From Pedobacter sp. (GTDB lineage: Bacteria; Bacteroidota; Bacteroidia; Sphingobacteriales; Sphingobacteriaceae): a stretch of DNA of 11,976 bases. Positions 1-6,596 of this stretch are shown piece after piece; positions within the stretch are counted from its first letter, which is position 1; each line of letters begins with the position of its first letter. Below the pieces are notes generated by a model, which searched no databases, had not been told where the DNA came from, and saw only the letters and a list, made by a program, of their open reading frames with translations. The translations under genes were made by a program, and so were the position numbers. The stretch spans positions 1 through 11,976 of the forward strand of contig SEDG01000054.1 in assembly GCA_004295885.1 (NCBI GenBank), written 5' to 3'.

Positions 1-231
1 TTCGGCGGTTATGCCAAAACAACACCAGAGCTACTACAGTTTATTAAAACATTTTCTGCAGCAACTGGAATGTTAATAGATCCTGTTTATACCGCCAAAA
101 TGTTTTATGCCATTAATGATTTGAGTAGCAAAGGCTATTTTATAAAAGACGCAAAAATTCTAGCTATCCATACTGGTGGATTGCTGGGTATTTTAGGGAT
201 GAAAGATAAATTGGACGAGACTTTTAAATAA
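1..231 (+). CDS. ACC deaminase / D-cysteine desulfhydrase family PLP enzyme, C-terminal part
   Basis: Open reading frame from the first base of the window to a TAA stop; only about 76 C-terminal residues are present and the start lies upstream. The end carries LAIHTGGLLGILGM, which matches the conserved IHTGGxxG loop near the C terminus of the fold-type II PLP enzymes annotated as 1-aminocyclopropane-1-carboxylate deaminase / D-cysteine desulfhydrase. The preceding stretch with DPVYTAKMFYAI also fits this family. These enzymes release ammonia from small amino acids or cyclopropane amino acids, giving an oxo-acid (plus sulfide with D-cysteine). The fragment cannot tell the two substrates apart, because the catalytic lysine and substrate-selecting residues are outside the window. 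It converges on the next gene with a 1-nt gap. Confidence 0.8.
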   Translation, partial: FGGYAKTTPELLQFIKTFSAATGMLIDPVYTAKMFYAINDLSSKGYFIKDAKILAIHTGGLLGILGMKDKLDETFK

Positions 232-232
232 G

Positions 233-424
233 TTAGGATGGTTTAACATTTATTGCTCTCATTTTATGGTTTTCTGTAGTCACCTCAAAAGCAACTTCAT
301 CTAAAATCTCTACCTCGTGTGGGCAATCTGCCTTTGTAAAACCATATTCTATATTAGTACTGTTATCTTTTATATTGCCAATTCCCTTTGCCGAATTAAA
401 ACTAATCACTACTCCATATCTCAT
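233..424 (-). CDS. Small divergent cold-shock-domain-like protein
   Basis: A 63-residue protein whose length and spacing match a single cold-shock domain: GVVISFN at the start, then KGIGNI at the RNP1 position, then LDEVAFEV and AINV at the end. Classical CspA proteins are single-stranded nucleic acid chaperones that use aromatic residues in RNP1 (KGFGFI) and RNP2 (VFVH). Here RNP1 reads KGIGNI and the RNP2 region reads EYGFT, so most of the stacking aromatics are missing. The fold is probably kept, but nucleic acid binding may be weak or altered. It starts with ATG at 424 and has no Shine-Dalgarno sequence, as is usual in Bacteroidota. It is transcribed alone, converging on the deaminase gene. 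The domain assignment is by pattern only. Confidence 0.65.
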   Translation of the reverse strand: MRYGVVISFNSAKGIGNIKDNSTNIEYGFTKADCPHEVEILDEVAFEVTTENHKMRAINVKPS

Positions 425-629
425 AACCCTGTTTGTTTAAATGTTTAGTAAGGTAGTCATTATTAATTTGGTAAATCCGTTAATTTCTAACCATCAAAAA
501 GCAGGATTTTAGATAAATTCAAGATTTAAGTTTTCCACATTTCTTAAGTTCTCATCAACATTTAGGCAAAAACTAACTTTAGTTCGTTTAAACCTAGTTT
601 TTAGACTCTGAGTTCAAATAGTGCTTAAA

Positions 630-660
630 TTTGATAATTTGGCGCATTTTACTACTTTTG
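630..660 (+). promoter_or_regulatory. Bacteroidota-type promoter of the lysine transaminase gene
   Basis: TTTG at 630-633 and TACTTTTG at 653-660 are separated by 19 nt, a full match to the Bacteroidota primary sigma consensus TTTG-N19-21-TAnnTTTG. The box ends 22 nt before the ATG at 683, giving a short leader. The rest of the 258-nt divergent gap (425-682) shows no other gene or clear motif. An intact promoter in front of a broken gene suggests that the damage is recent. Confidence 0.6.
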
Positions 661-682
661 AACAGACCAAAATGTATTACCT

Positions 683-1704
683 ATGTATAAATTAAGTGTA
701 GCGCCCGACCAAGTGAACCAAACTTTACAACAACATATTTTAGCGGATGGTTTCGACCTCACGTATGATATGGAGAAAAGTAATGGAGCATATATTTATG
801 ATTCGAAATATAACCGCAGCTTATTAGATTTCTTTACCTGTTTTGCATCCGTGCCACTGGGATACAATCATCCAAAAATGATTAACGATGAAGGATTTAA
901 ACATAATCTGTTGTTGGCGGCAATGGCCAACCCTTCAAATTCTGATGTTTATACTCAACAATATGCAGAGTTTGTAAAAACATTTGGCAAAATTGGTATT
1001 CCATCCTACCTACCCCATGCCTTTTTCATAGCTGGTGGAGCTTTAGCTGTAGAAAATGCTATCAAAGTAGCAATGGATTGGAAGGTGCAAAAGAACTTTG
1101 CAAAAGGGCACAAAGAAGAGAAAGGATTTAAGGTACTTCACTTTGAAAGAGCTTTTCACGGTCGTACGGGATACACTTTAAGCTTAACAAACACCCTACC
1201 AGACAAAACAAAATGGTATGCTAAATTCGACTGGCCAAGAGTTTCTATCCCTCAAGTGAAATTCCCATTAAATGGCAACAATTTGGTAATGGCTGAAGAG
1301 ACTGAAAATTTTTCTATAGCTCAAGTGTTCCTTCACGTATCAACTCTACTTGGGGTGGTAACTTAGTGGATATGGTTCGTTCTACTCAAATTCTGAATAT
1401 TATAGAGGAAGATAAATTGTGCGAAAATGCAGCAGAAGTTGGCGATTATTTACAGAACCATTTGCATCAGTTAGCTCAAAAATATGACAAAATGAGCAAC
1501 ATTCGTGGTCGCGGTTTACTTTGCGCTTTCGATTTCCCTACCAAAGATATGCGCAATGCTTTTGTGCAAAAAGGAATGGAACACAATGTAATGTTCTTGG
1601 GATGTGGTAATCAAACCATCCGTTTCCGCCCTGCGCTTTGCATAGAGAAAAAACATATCGATTTGGGAATGGAAGTAATGGAAAAGATTTTGCCAACACT
1701 TTAA
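683..1704 (+). pseudogene. lat: L-lysine 6-transaminase, broken by an internal deletion and frame change
   Basis: The intact enzyme moves the epsilon-amino group of lysine to 2-oxoglutarate, giving a semialdehyde that cyclises to piperideine-6-carboxylate. The first frame (683 to a stop at 1366) carries LAT hallmarks: GGALAVENAIK around residue 118 (PLP phosphate region), FHGRTGYTLSLTNT around 158-171 and KFDWPR at 181-186. At about position 1325 (residue 214) this frame leaves homology. Homology resumes in another frame with VPSRINSTWGGNLVDMVRS and continues through NIRGRGLLCAFDFP and TIRFRPAL to the stop at 1704. By comparison with the remembered Mycobacterium LAT sequence (about 449 residues), roughly 100 residues are missing: the EPIQxEGGD segment, the DEVQTG aspartate that holds the PLP pyridine nitrogen, and the FGKK Schiff-base lysine. 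No active product is possible. A GTG at 1366 could start the 112-residue C-terminal remnant, but this is not expected to be functional. Confidence 0.9.
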
Positions 1705-1711
1705 TTTTTAC

Positions 1712-1737
1712 CACAGATAAAAAGGATGAACACAGAT
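1712..1737 (+). repeat. Paired CACAGAT dispersed repeat
   Basis: CACAGAT occurs at 1712-1718 and again at 1731-1737 with a 12-nt purine-rich spacer. A reverse-oriented, slightly diverged version lies at 6535-6559. Both are intergenic. It resembles degenerate dispersed repeats that I recall as common between genes in Bacteroidota; no function is visible. Confidence 0.4.
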
Positions 1738-1752
1738 AAGAAATTTAAACTC

Positions 1753-1778
1753 CTTGGCTGGTATCCTCACTAGCCAAG
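1753..1778 (+). terminator. Hairpin after the broken transaminase gene
   Basis: CTTGGCTGGT (1753-1762) pairs with ACTAGCCAAG (1769-1778) through ten positions, one of them G-U, around a 6-nt loop. It lies about 50 nt downstream of the transaminase stop and 22 nt before the next gene. A run of U does not follow, so it may be a weak or factor-assisted terminator, or only a transcript-end structure. Confidence 0.4.
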
Positions 1779-1800
1779 TAAAAGCCCCCATACTAATTAA

Positions 1801-2211
1801 ATGCGTTTTAAAAAGCAAAATATATTCCTCATCATCATCGTGTTAGGTATTATTGGCTGGGTTTTTAGTGATATGTTTGGCCAACCTAGCACTGAAGATT
1901 TGAAAGGCGGTTTCAAAGAAGTGGCTACTTATCGAAATGATAATAACACTGGACCAATCCAAAGAGTTTATGCTGTAACGGTTAAGGATACAAGCAATGC
2001 TCAGCTCGTTGATTATGGAAATTTGATGCCGCACAGTAAATATGGAAACACAAAAGTCTATTATTTTATTGCAGGGGTAAGTGTGCCAACTAATTTACTG
2101 CCAGGCGATGTAAACTTTGATAAAAAATATAACTCATCGTGCTTTGCCGTTTATGAAAAAGGTGCAATGGGTAATTTTGGATTGGTCAAAAATCCGTTTC
2201 GAGAACATTAA
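1801..2211 (+). CDS. Membrane-anchored protein of unknown function
   Basis: A 136-residue protein that I do not recognise. The N terminus has a positive patch (RFKKQ) followed by a hydrophobic helix at about residues 8-24 (IFLIIIVLGIIGWVF), giving a single membrane anchor or uncleaved signal. No lipobox cysteine or clear signal peptidase site is seen. The remaining ~110 residues are polar and probably periplasmic, with a pattern of short beta-like stretches (RVYAVTV, KVYYFIAGV, CFAVYEK) that suggests a small beta-rich domain. It starts with ATG directly after an AT-rich stretch without a Shine-Dalgarno site, and is separated from the broken transaminase by a hairpin, so it may be transcribed on its own. 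It converges on bshB1 with a 41-nt gap that holds no obvious terminator. Confidence 0.7.
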   Translation: MRFKKQNIFLIIIVLGIIGWVFSDMFGQPSTEDLKGGFKEVATYRNDNNTGPIQRVYAVTVKDTSNAQLVDYGNLMPHSKYGNTKVYYFIAGVSVPTNLLPGDVNFDKKYNSSCFAVYEKGAMGNFGLVKNPFREH

Positions 2212-2252
2212 TTTTAGCCGCAAACTCGTAGATTATTAAACTATTTGTTATT

Positions 2253-2969
2253 CTAAAGCAAATTGAATAGGTTATCTACCCCTAATAATTTTCTTGAGGT
2301 AAAACCTTCGCCATATTTAGCGCCAATATTCTTCCCGAATTCTTGAGCCCTAGCAATCACCGAATCAAAAAACTCAGGAGTAGAAATATAGGTTTGAGGC
2401 TCACTTGTATCACTACTAGCAAACTGAGTTTTAAAAGCTTTTATCGATTCTATTTTTTTATCCATAAAATCCGTAACATCAATTATAACATCTGGTTTGA
2501 TGTATCTATCTTGAATATATTGCAATACCAATCTTGGTCTCCACGCTTCTTGGTTTTCGCCATCAACCTCCGTTTCTATTCTTCTTAATCCTGATAAAAA
2601 TATCGCATCATTTGACAAATCTCCTGCCCTACCATGATCAGGGTGACGATCATGTAAAGCATTCGTTAAAATAATATCTGGTTGGTACTTACGAACCATT
2701 TTAACAATTTCTAATTGGTGTTCTTCATCATTTTTGAAAAACCCATCTCTAAACCTTAGGTTCTCACGAGCATGTAAGCCTAAGATTTTGGCAGAGTGTG
2801 CTGCTTCTAAATCACGTGTTTCTGCAGTACCACGAGTACCTAATTCGCCTCTTGTAAAATCTACAATCCCTACTTTTTTACCTAAAGCGATATGTTTTAA
2901 AATTGTTCCAGAACAGCCTAATTCTGCATCGTCAGGATGCACGGCCAATACAAGTATATCTAATTTCAT
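2253..2969 (-). CDS. bshB1: Bacillithiol biosynthesis deacetylase BshB1
   Basis: A zinc-dependent PIG-L/LmbE-family N-deacetylase that removes acetyl from GlcNAc-malate to give GlcN-malate, the second step of bacillithiol synthesis. The signature HPDDAE begins at residue 11 (H11 and D14 as zinc ligands, D13 as likely general base), and HPDH is at 109-112 (H112 as third ligand). TRGELGTRGTAETR at 39-52 and the late segment with PQTYIS also fit the BshB1 branch rather than MshB or mucin-type relatives. Length is 238 residues, normal for the family. I chose the ATG at 2969 because family members begin MKLDIL; an in-frame ATG at 2984 would add five residues and overlap the upstream gene by 11 nt. 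It is the last gene of a three-gene operon, 4 nt after the peroxidase. Bacillithiol makers usually also encode bshA and bshC, which are not in this window. Confidence 0.93.
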   Translation of the reverse strand: MKLDILVLAVHPDDAELGCSGTILKHIALGKKVGIVDFTRGELGTRGTAETRDLEAAHSAKILGLHARENLRFRDGFFKNDEEHQLEIVKMVRKYQPDIILTNALHDRHPDHGRAGDLSNDAIFLSGLRRIETEVDGENQEAWRPRLVLQYIQDRYIKPDVIIDVTDFMDKKIESIKAFKTQFASSDTSEPQTYISTPEFFDSVIARAQEFGKNIGAKYGEGFTSRKLLGVDNLFNLL

Positions 2970-2973
2970 TATC

Positions 2974-3477
2974 TTATTTTTCATCCAGCAGGCGCTGAAT
3001 TTTCTTTTTTATTTTGGAAGAACTTGGTTTTGTAAATGGATAGAAATAGTCTACCACTTCTCCATTTTTATCGACTATATATTTATGAAAATTCCATCTT
3101 GGCGATGAACTTACGTGACCGTTCAATTTTTTATCACTCAGAAATTTAAATAATGGATGAGCTAATTCTCCCCTTACCATCGTTTTTTCGAACATTGGGA
3201 ATTGAACTCCAAAATTTACTTCGCAAAACTCATTAATTGCAGCACCATCTAAAGGCTCTTGCCCACCAAAATCATTTGATGGAAAACCTAAGATTTCAAA
3301 TCCCTTTTCTGCATATTCATCTCTTAATTCTTGAAGCTCTTTAAGCTGGGGTGTAAAACCGCATCCAGATGCTGTATTTACAATCAATAAGACTTTCCCA
3401 TCAAAATCAGACAAGTTCTTTTCCTTTCCATTTAACAACTTAGCTTTAAATGGATATATGGTTTGGTTAGAATTCAT
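2974..3477 (-). CDS. Glutathione peroxidase family thiol peroxidase
   Basis: A 167-residue GPx-fold peroxidase reducing H2O2 or organic hydroperoxides. The catalytic tetrad is visible: peroxidatic Cys39 in NTASGCGFTPQ, Gln73 in FGGQEP, and Trp128-Asn129 in PRWNFHKY. Cys85 in EFCEVNFG sits where the resolving cysteine lies in non-seleno GPx enzymes, which predicts a two-Cys, thioredoxin-like-reduced mechanism despite the family name. The usual FPCNQF segment reads FPSNDF, so the middle conserved cysteine is Ser67. The frame is open 21 codons further upstream to 3540, but that would overlap the preceding gene by 59 nt with an extension absent from the family, so I chose the ATG at 3477. No signal peptide is present, so it is cytoplasmic. 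Co-transcription with bshB1 suggests a link to bacillithiol-based redox balance, which is inference. Confidence 0.92.
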   Translation of the reverse strand: MNSNQTIYPFKAKLLNGKEKNLSDFDGKVLLIVNTASGCGFTPQLKELQELRDEYAEKGFEILGFPSNDFGGQEPLDGAAINEFCEVNFGVQFPMFEKTMVRGELAHPLFKFLSDKKLNGHVSSSPRWNFHKYIVDKNGEVVDYFYPFTKPSSSKIKKKIQRLLDEK

Positions 3478-3481
3478 ATTA

Positions 3482-4099
3482 TTATTGGTAGTAACCAGAA
3501 TTGACAATGATAGATTCAATGTCTTTGTCTTCTGTGGCACTATAGGTGGTTTTTAAGTTATGACCTACAACCCTCGCCACCAATTGGTAGGAGAACGCAG
3601 CGAAGCCCCCTTTTGTTTGCTTAACAATGTCATAAGTTGTTCTGCCAACTTCTCTATCAATTAATTTGGTTAATATCTGACCTTGGGTGATGGTCAGTTC
3701 TTTGATTTCGGTATTGAACATTTTCTTGATCTCATTATCACATTCCTTTACCAATTTCTTTTGTGTTTTCTTATCGTCGATCGAAGCTAAATCACGCTCT
3801 AACTTTTCATACCTTCTTTTGGCGTATAATGCATAAGGCATTACTTTTAATACATTGTATCTTAATCTGTTAAATGCGGCTTGGTCTGCTGCCGAACGCC
3901 AAACACGTTGGCCCATAATTTTAACTTCTTGCAAAGCAATCCAAGGAATCATGTAACCGCCATCGTTGGTAGCTGCAACCCGAATGGTGTCATTTTTACC
4001 AAGCACAGGCCAAACAACCTTCTCCGTTGTTTCCTGAGCTTTTGCGCCCACAGAAACAAGAATGACAAATAACAGAATAAAGAGACGAGAATATTTCAT
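3482..4099 (-). CDS. DUF4294 domain protein, secreted
   Basis: A 205-residue protein with a signal peptide: KYSR, then hydrophobic LFILLFVILVSV, and a likely cut after AKA. The mature part matches my memory of the Bacteroidota-restricted DUF4294 domain: a short N-terminal strand region (VKIMGQRVW), then RLRYNVLKVMPYAL, a charged helical stretch, then the signature LTITQGQILTKLIDREVGRTTYD and GGFAAFSYQLVARVVGHNLKTTY. Its biochemical function is unknown; it is probably periplasmic. A TTG at 4117 would extend it by six codons, but that codon lies inside the promoter box CAAAGTTA (read on the minus strand as TAACTTTG), so ATG at 4099 is the better start. It is the first gene of the operon with the peroxidase and bshB1 (4-nt gaps), which hints at a role connected to envelope or redox stress. 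Confidence 0.88.
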   Translation of the reverse strand: MKYSRLFILLFVILVSVGAKAQETTEKVVWPVLGKNDTIRVAATNDGGYMIPWIALQEVKIMGQRVWRSAADQAAFNRLRYNVLKVMPYALYAKRRYEKLERDLASIDDKKTQKKLVKECDNEIKKMFNTEIKELTITQGQILTKLIDREVGRTTYDIVKQTKGGFAAFSYQLVARVVGHNLKTTYSATEDKDIESIIVNSGYYQ

Positions 4100-4114
4100 A
4101 AATTTATGCCTGTA

Positions 4115-4122
4115 CAAAGTTA
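4115..4122 (-). promoter_or_regulatory. -7 box for the DUF4294-GPx-bshB1 operon
   Basis: On the minus strand this reads TAACTTTG, a full match to the Bacteroidota -7 element TAnnTTTG. It ends 15 nt upstream of the ATG at 4099, giving a leader of about ten nt. No clear TTTG -33 element is present at the usual spacing, where the palindrome at 4143-4181 begins instead, so activity may depend on a regulator. Confidence 0.55.
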
Positions 4123-4142
4123 TAGCTATTTTTATATATTCG

Positions 4143-4181
4143 TTTTAACTATAAATCGAATATAATCTTTTATAGTTAAAA
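4143..4181. repeat. Perfect 13-bp inverted repeat between divergent genes
   Basis: TTTTAACTATAAA (4143-4155) and TTTATAGTTAAAA (4169-4181) are exact reverse complements separated by 13 nt. It lies between the DUF4294 operon promoter and the rel start (28 nt before the ATG at 4210), overlapping the expected -33 region of the minus-strand promoter. No gene ends here on either strand, so it is not needed as a terminator. A dyad operator or a leader hairpin for rel is more likely. It is very AT rich, so part of the symmetry may come from composition. Confidence 0.6.
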
Positions 4182-4209
4182 ATACTAAAAATTTACCTAG
4201 AAAACACAA

Positions 4210-6423
4210 ATGAAGAACACTTTAGTAATTGATATAGAGGCAGAAAAGCAAGAAATCTTAAAAAGGTATCGAGCACTTTTGCGTGCGTCTAAATCTACAT
4301 TACAAAAAGGAGATAAAAAGGAAATCAGAAAAGCATTTGAAATGGCTTTAGAGAGCCATCAAGATATGCGCAGAAAATCTGGCGAACCTTACATTTATCA
4401 TCCTATTGCCGTTGCACAAATTGCCGCTGAAGAAATTGGTTTAGGAACTACATCCATTGTATGTGCCTTATTACATGACGTGGTTGAAGATACAGACATT
4501 ACCCTTGAAGATATTGAGCGAGAGTTTGGTAAAAAGACCGCTAAAATTATTGATGGATTAACAAAAATATCTGGTGTTTTCGACTATAACAGTTCTTTAC
4601 AAGCAGAAAATTTCAGGAAAATGCTGCTTACACTGGCAGATGACGTTCGTGTAATCTTGATTAAATTGGCGGATCGCTTGCATAATATGCGTACCATGGA
4701 TTTTATGCCTAGGCATAAACAACTAAAAATAGCATCCGAAACCATTTATTTATATGCTCCTTTGGCTCACAGATTAGGTTTATACGCCATAAAATCTGAG
4801 CTGGAAGATTTATCGATGAAGTATTTGGAGCCAGATACCTACAAATTCATCGCGACACAATTAAACGAAAAAAAAGCAGAGCGAAATTCCTTTATTAAGG
4901 CATTTGTTGAGCCAGTAAATGAAATTTTAGCAGAGCAAGGTTTGGTGGCAAATATATTCGGTCGACCAAAATCCATCCATTCTATTTGGAATAAAATGAA
5001 AAAGAAGAACATTCCTTTTGATGAGGTTTATGATCTTTTTGCCATTAGAATTATTTTAGATAGCGCACCCGAACACGAAAAAGCAGATTGTTGGAAAGCT
5101 TATTCCATAGTTACAGATTTATATCGCCCAAACCCTGATCGTTTGCGAGATTGGGTTTCATCACCGAAAGGAAATGGCTATGAATCATTGCACACAACTG
5201 TGATGGGGCCAAAAGGACAATGGGTTGAAGTGCAAATTCGTACACAAAGGATGAATGAAATTGCTGAAAAAGGTTTTGCTGCCCATTGGAAATACAAAGA
5301 ATCAAGTAATGATAATGGTTTAGATCAGTGGATCCAGAAGGTGAGGGAAATGCTCAGTAATCCTGAAGCGAATGCTTTAGACTTTTTGGATGATTTTAAA
5401 ATGAATCTTTTCTCGGATGAGATTTTCATTTTCACTCCAAAAGGTGCATTATTGCAATTGCCTTTAGGCGCAACTGCGTTAGATTTTGCGTTCGAAATTC
5501 ATACTGATGTTGGTGCAAAATGTATTGGCGCCAAGGTAAATCATAAGCTAGTTCCGCTTTCTCATAAACTTCAAAATGGTGATCAGGTAGAGATTATCAC
5601 CTCTGGGAAACAAGTTCCAAAAGAAGATTGGCTAAACATTGTTGTAACCGCTAAGGCGAAGTCTAAAATAAAATCATCCTTAAAAGAGGAAAAAAGAAAA
5701 GTAGCAGAAAACGGAAAGGAAACGTTAGAAAGGAAGCTTAAATCTTTAAAAATCACCTACAACACCGATAATTTAAACAAGCTTACTTATTATTTCAAGC
5801 TTCAATCCAACCAAGATCTCTTTATCGCGGTAGCAAATGGAAAAATTGAATTAAAGGATTTAAAGGAATATCTATCGAGCGAAAAGGAAATAGAAAATCG
5901 TGGGAATGATTTTAAACCAGATAATAAAAACGTTGAAGCCTTACTAAACAAAGTAAAAGGTCCTGGTTCTGATACCTTATTAATTGGCGAGGATTTACAA
6001 AAGATAGATTACACTTTGGCAGCTTGCTGTAATCCGATACCTGGCGATGATGTTTTTGGATTCGTAACTGTTAGTGAAGGGATAAAAATTCATCGAACAA
6101 ATTGCCCTAATGCCGCACAGCTGATGGCAAACTATGGCTATAGAATTGTAAAAGCGAAATGGAATGGCCAGCAAGAACTTACTTTCTTAACAGGGCTGCA
6201 TATTATTGGTATTGATGATGTTGGTTTGATTAACAACATTACGAAAGTAATTTCGAACGATTTTAAGGTAAATATGCGCTCTATTACTGTTGATACTAAT
6301 GATGGGATTTTTGATGGTTCGATTATGATTTTCGTAAACGATAAGGAGCATTTAGATAACCTCATTAAGAATTTACTAGAAGTTAAGGGCGTAACTGGCG
6401 TAACAAGATTTGATGCAAAGTAA
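4210..6423 (+). CDS. Bifunctional (p)ppGpp synthetase/hydrolase (Rel/SpoT)
   Basis: Long RSH protein (737 residues) that makes and degrades the stringent-response alarmone. N-terminal HD hydrolase: R55 before KSGEP, H64, H89-D90 in HDVVED, and D155-RLHN-M160 form an intact manganese site, so hydrolysis is expected. Synthetase: GRPKS around 251, FDEVYDLFAIRI at 270-281, RLRDWVSSPKGNGYESLHT at 311-329, QIRT at 342-345 and HWKYKE near 359. The RxxD motif is RLRD, close to the RxKD of bifunctional enzymes and unlike the ExDD of RelA-only synthetases. TGS domain about 403-466, then helical linker, a zinc-finger-like segment with Cys606-Cys607 and Cys632, and a C-terminal ACT domain about 658-737. 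All domains are complete, so it is probably the main long RSH of the cell. No Shine-Dalgarno site is seen; a 39-bp palindrome region lies just upstream. Confidence 0.96.
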   Translation: MKNTLVIDIEAEKQEILKRYRALLRASKSTLQKGDKKEIRKAFEMALESHQDMRRKSGEPYIYHPIAVAQIAAEEIGLGTTSIVCALLHDVVEDTDITLEDIEREFGKKTAKIIDGLTKISGVFDYNSSLQAENFRKMLLTLADDVRVILIKLADRLHNMRTMDFMPRHKQLKIASETIYLYAPLAHRLGLYAIKSELEDLSMKYLEPDTYKFIATQLNEKKAERNSFIKAFVEPVNEILAEQGLVANIFGRPKSIHSIWNKMKKKNIPFDEVYDLFAIRIILDSAPEHEKADCWKAYSIVTDLYRPNPDRLRDWVSSPKGNGYESLHTTVMGPKGQWVEVQIRTQRMNEIAEKGFAAHWKYKESSNDNGLDQWIQKVREMLSNPEANALDFLDDFKMNLFSDEIFIFTPKGALLQLPLGATALDFAFEIHTDVGAKCIGAKVNHKLVPLSHKLQNGDQVEIITSGKQVPKEDWLNIVVTAKAKSKIKSSLKEEKRKVAENGKETLERKLKSLKITYNTDNLNKLTYYFKLQSNQDLFIAVANGKIELKDLKEYLSSEKEIENRGNDFKPDNKNVEALLNKVKGPGSDTLLIGEDLQKIDYTLAACCNPIPGDDVFGFVTVSEGIKIHRTNCPNAAQLMANYGYRIVKAKWNGQQELTFLTGLHIIGIDDVGLINNITKVISNDFKVNMRSITVDTNDGIFDGSIMIFVNDKEHLDNLIKNLLEVKGVTGVTRFDAK

Positions 6424-6506
6424 CAAGTTAGCAGTTCGCAATTTTCAGTTTTTGGTTTACACAACAACCATTTAACAATAAAGCAATTGAACAACAAGAA
6501 GTAATC

Positions 6507-6524
6507 CACAATCTTTACATTGTG
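6507..6524. promoter_or_regulatory. Possible operator dyad upstream of the Fur-family gene
   Basis: CACAAT (6507-6512) and ATTGTG (6519-6524) form a perfect 6-bp dyad with a 6-nt spacer, about 50 nt upstream of the likely -7 box of the Fur-family gene. It could be an autoregulatory site, but it does not resemble a Fur or PerR box, and a 6-bp dyad in AT-rich DNA can arise by chance. Confidence 0.3.
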
Positions 6525-6534
6525 TTAATTATTA

Positions 6535-6559
6535 ATCTGTGATATCACTTTAATCTGTG
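6535..6559 (-). repeat. Paired CACAGAT dispersed repeat, reverse orientation
   Basis: ATCTGTG at 6535-6541 and 6553-6559 (CACAGAT on the minus strand, spacer 11 nt) mirrors the element at 1712-1737. It lies in the 173-nt gap between rel and the Fur-family gene. This gap otherwise holds degenerate GCAGTT-like sequence just after the rel stop and no evident terminator. Confidence 0.4.
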
Positions 6560-6571
6560 TAATCATTTATC

Positions 6572-6587
6572 TACCTTTGGAGAGGAG
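6572..6587 (+). promoter_or_regulatory. -7 box and Shine-Dalgarno-like site of the Fur-family gene
   Basis: TACCTTTG (6572-6579) matches TAnnTTTG. Directly after it, AGGAG at 6583-6587 sits 9 nt before the ATG at 6597, the only strong Shine-Dalgarno-like site noticed in the window. A transcript from this box would begin at about 6586 and lose most of the AGGAG, so the two signals probably serve different transcripts, for example a read-through message from rel using the ribosome site. Confidence 0.45.
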
Positions 6588-6596
6588 TTTAAAACT

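Noticed and set aside
231..240. AGTTAGGATG shared with 10604-10613, both just after stop codons
   Set aside because: A single 10-mer match in AT-rich DNA with no longer similarity around it; most likely chance.
1366..1704. C-terminal transaminase fragment as a separate functional gene starting at GTG
   Set aside because: It is the tail of the broken lat gene, lacks the catalytic domain, and homology continues upstream of the GTG in the same frame.
2734..3108. Plus-strand open frame of 124 codons across bshB1 and the peroxidase gene
   Set aside because: Lies opposite two well-supported genes and encodes no recognisable protein.
3478..3540. N-terminal extension of the peroxidase up to 3540
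   Set aside because: It would overlap the DUF4294 gene by 59 nt, has no family counterpart and no signal peptide; the ATG at 3477 gives normal length and a 4-nt gap.
4100..4117. TTG start for the DUF4294 protein
   Set aside because: The TTG codon is part of the TAACTTTG promoter box and would separate the signal peptide from the N terminus; ATG at 4099 fits better.
6138..6509. Long minus-strand open frame over the end of rel and the following gap
   Set aside because: Its sequence mirrors the ACT domain coding region of rel, has no recognisable domain, and is a shadow frame.
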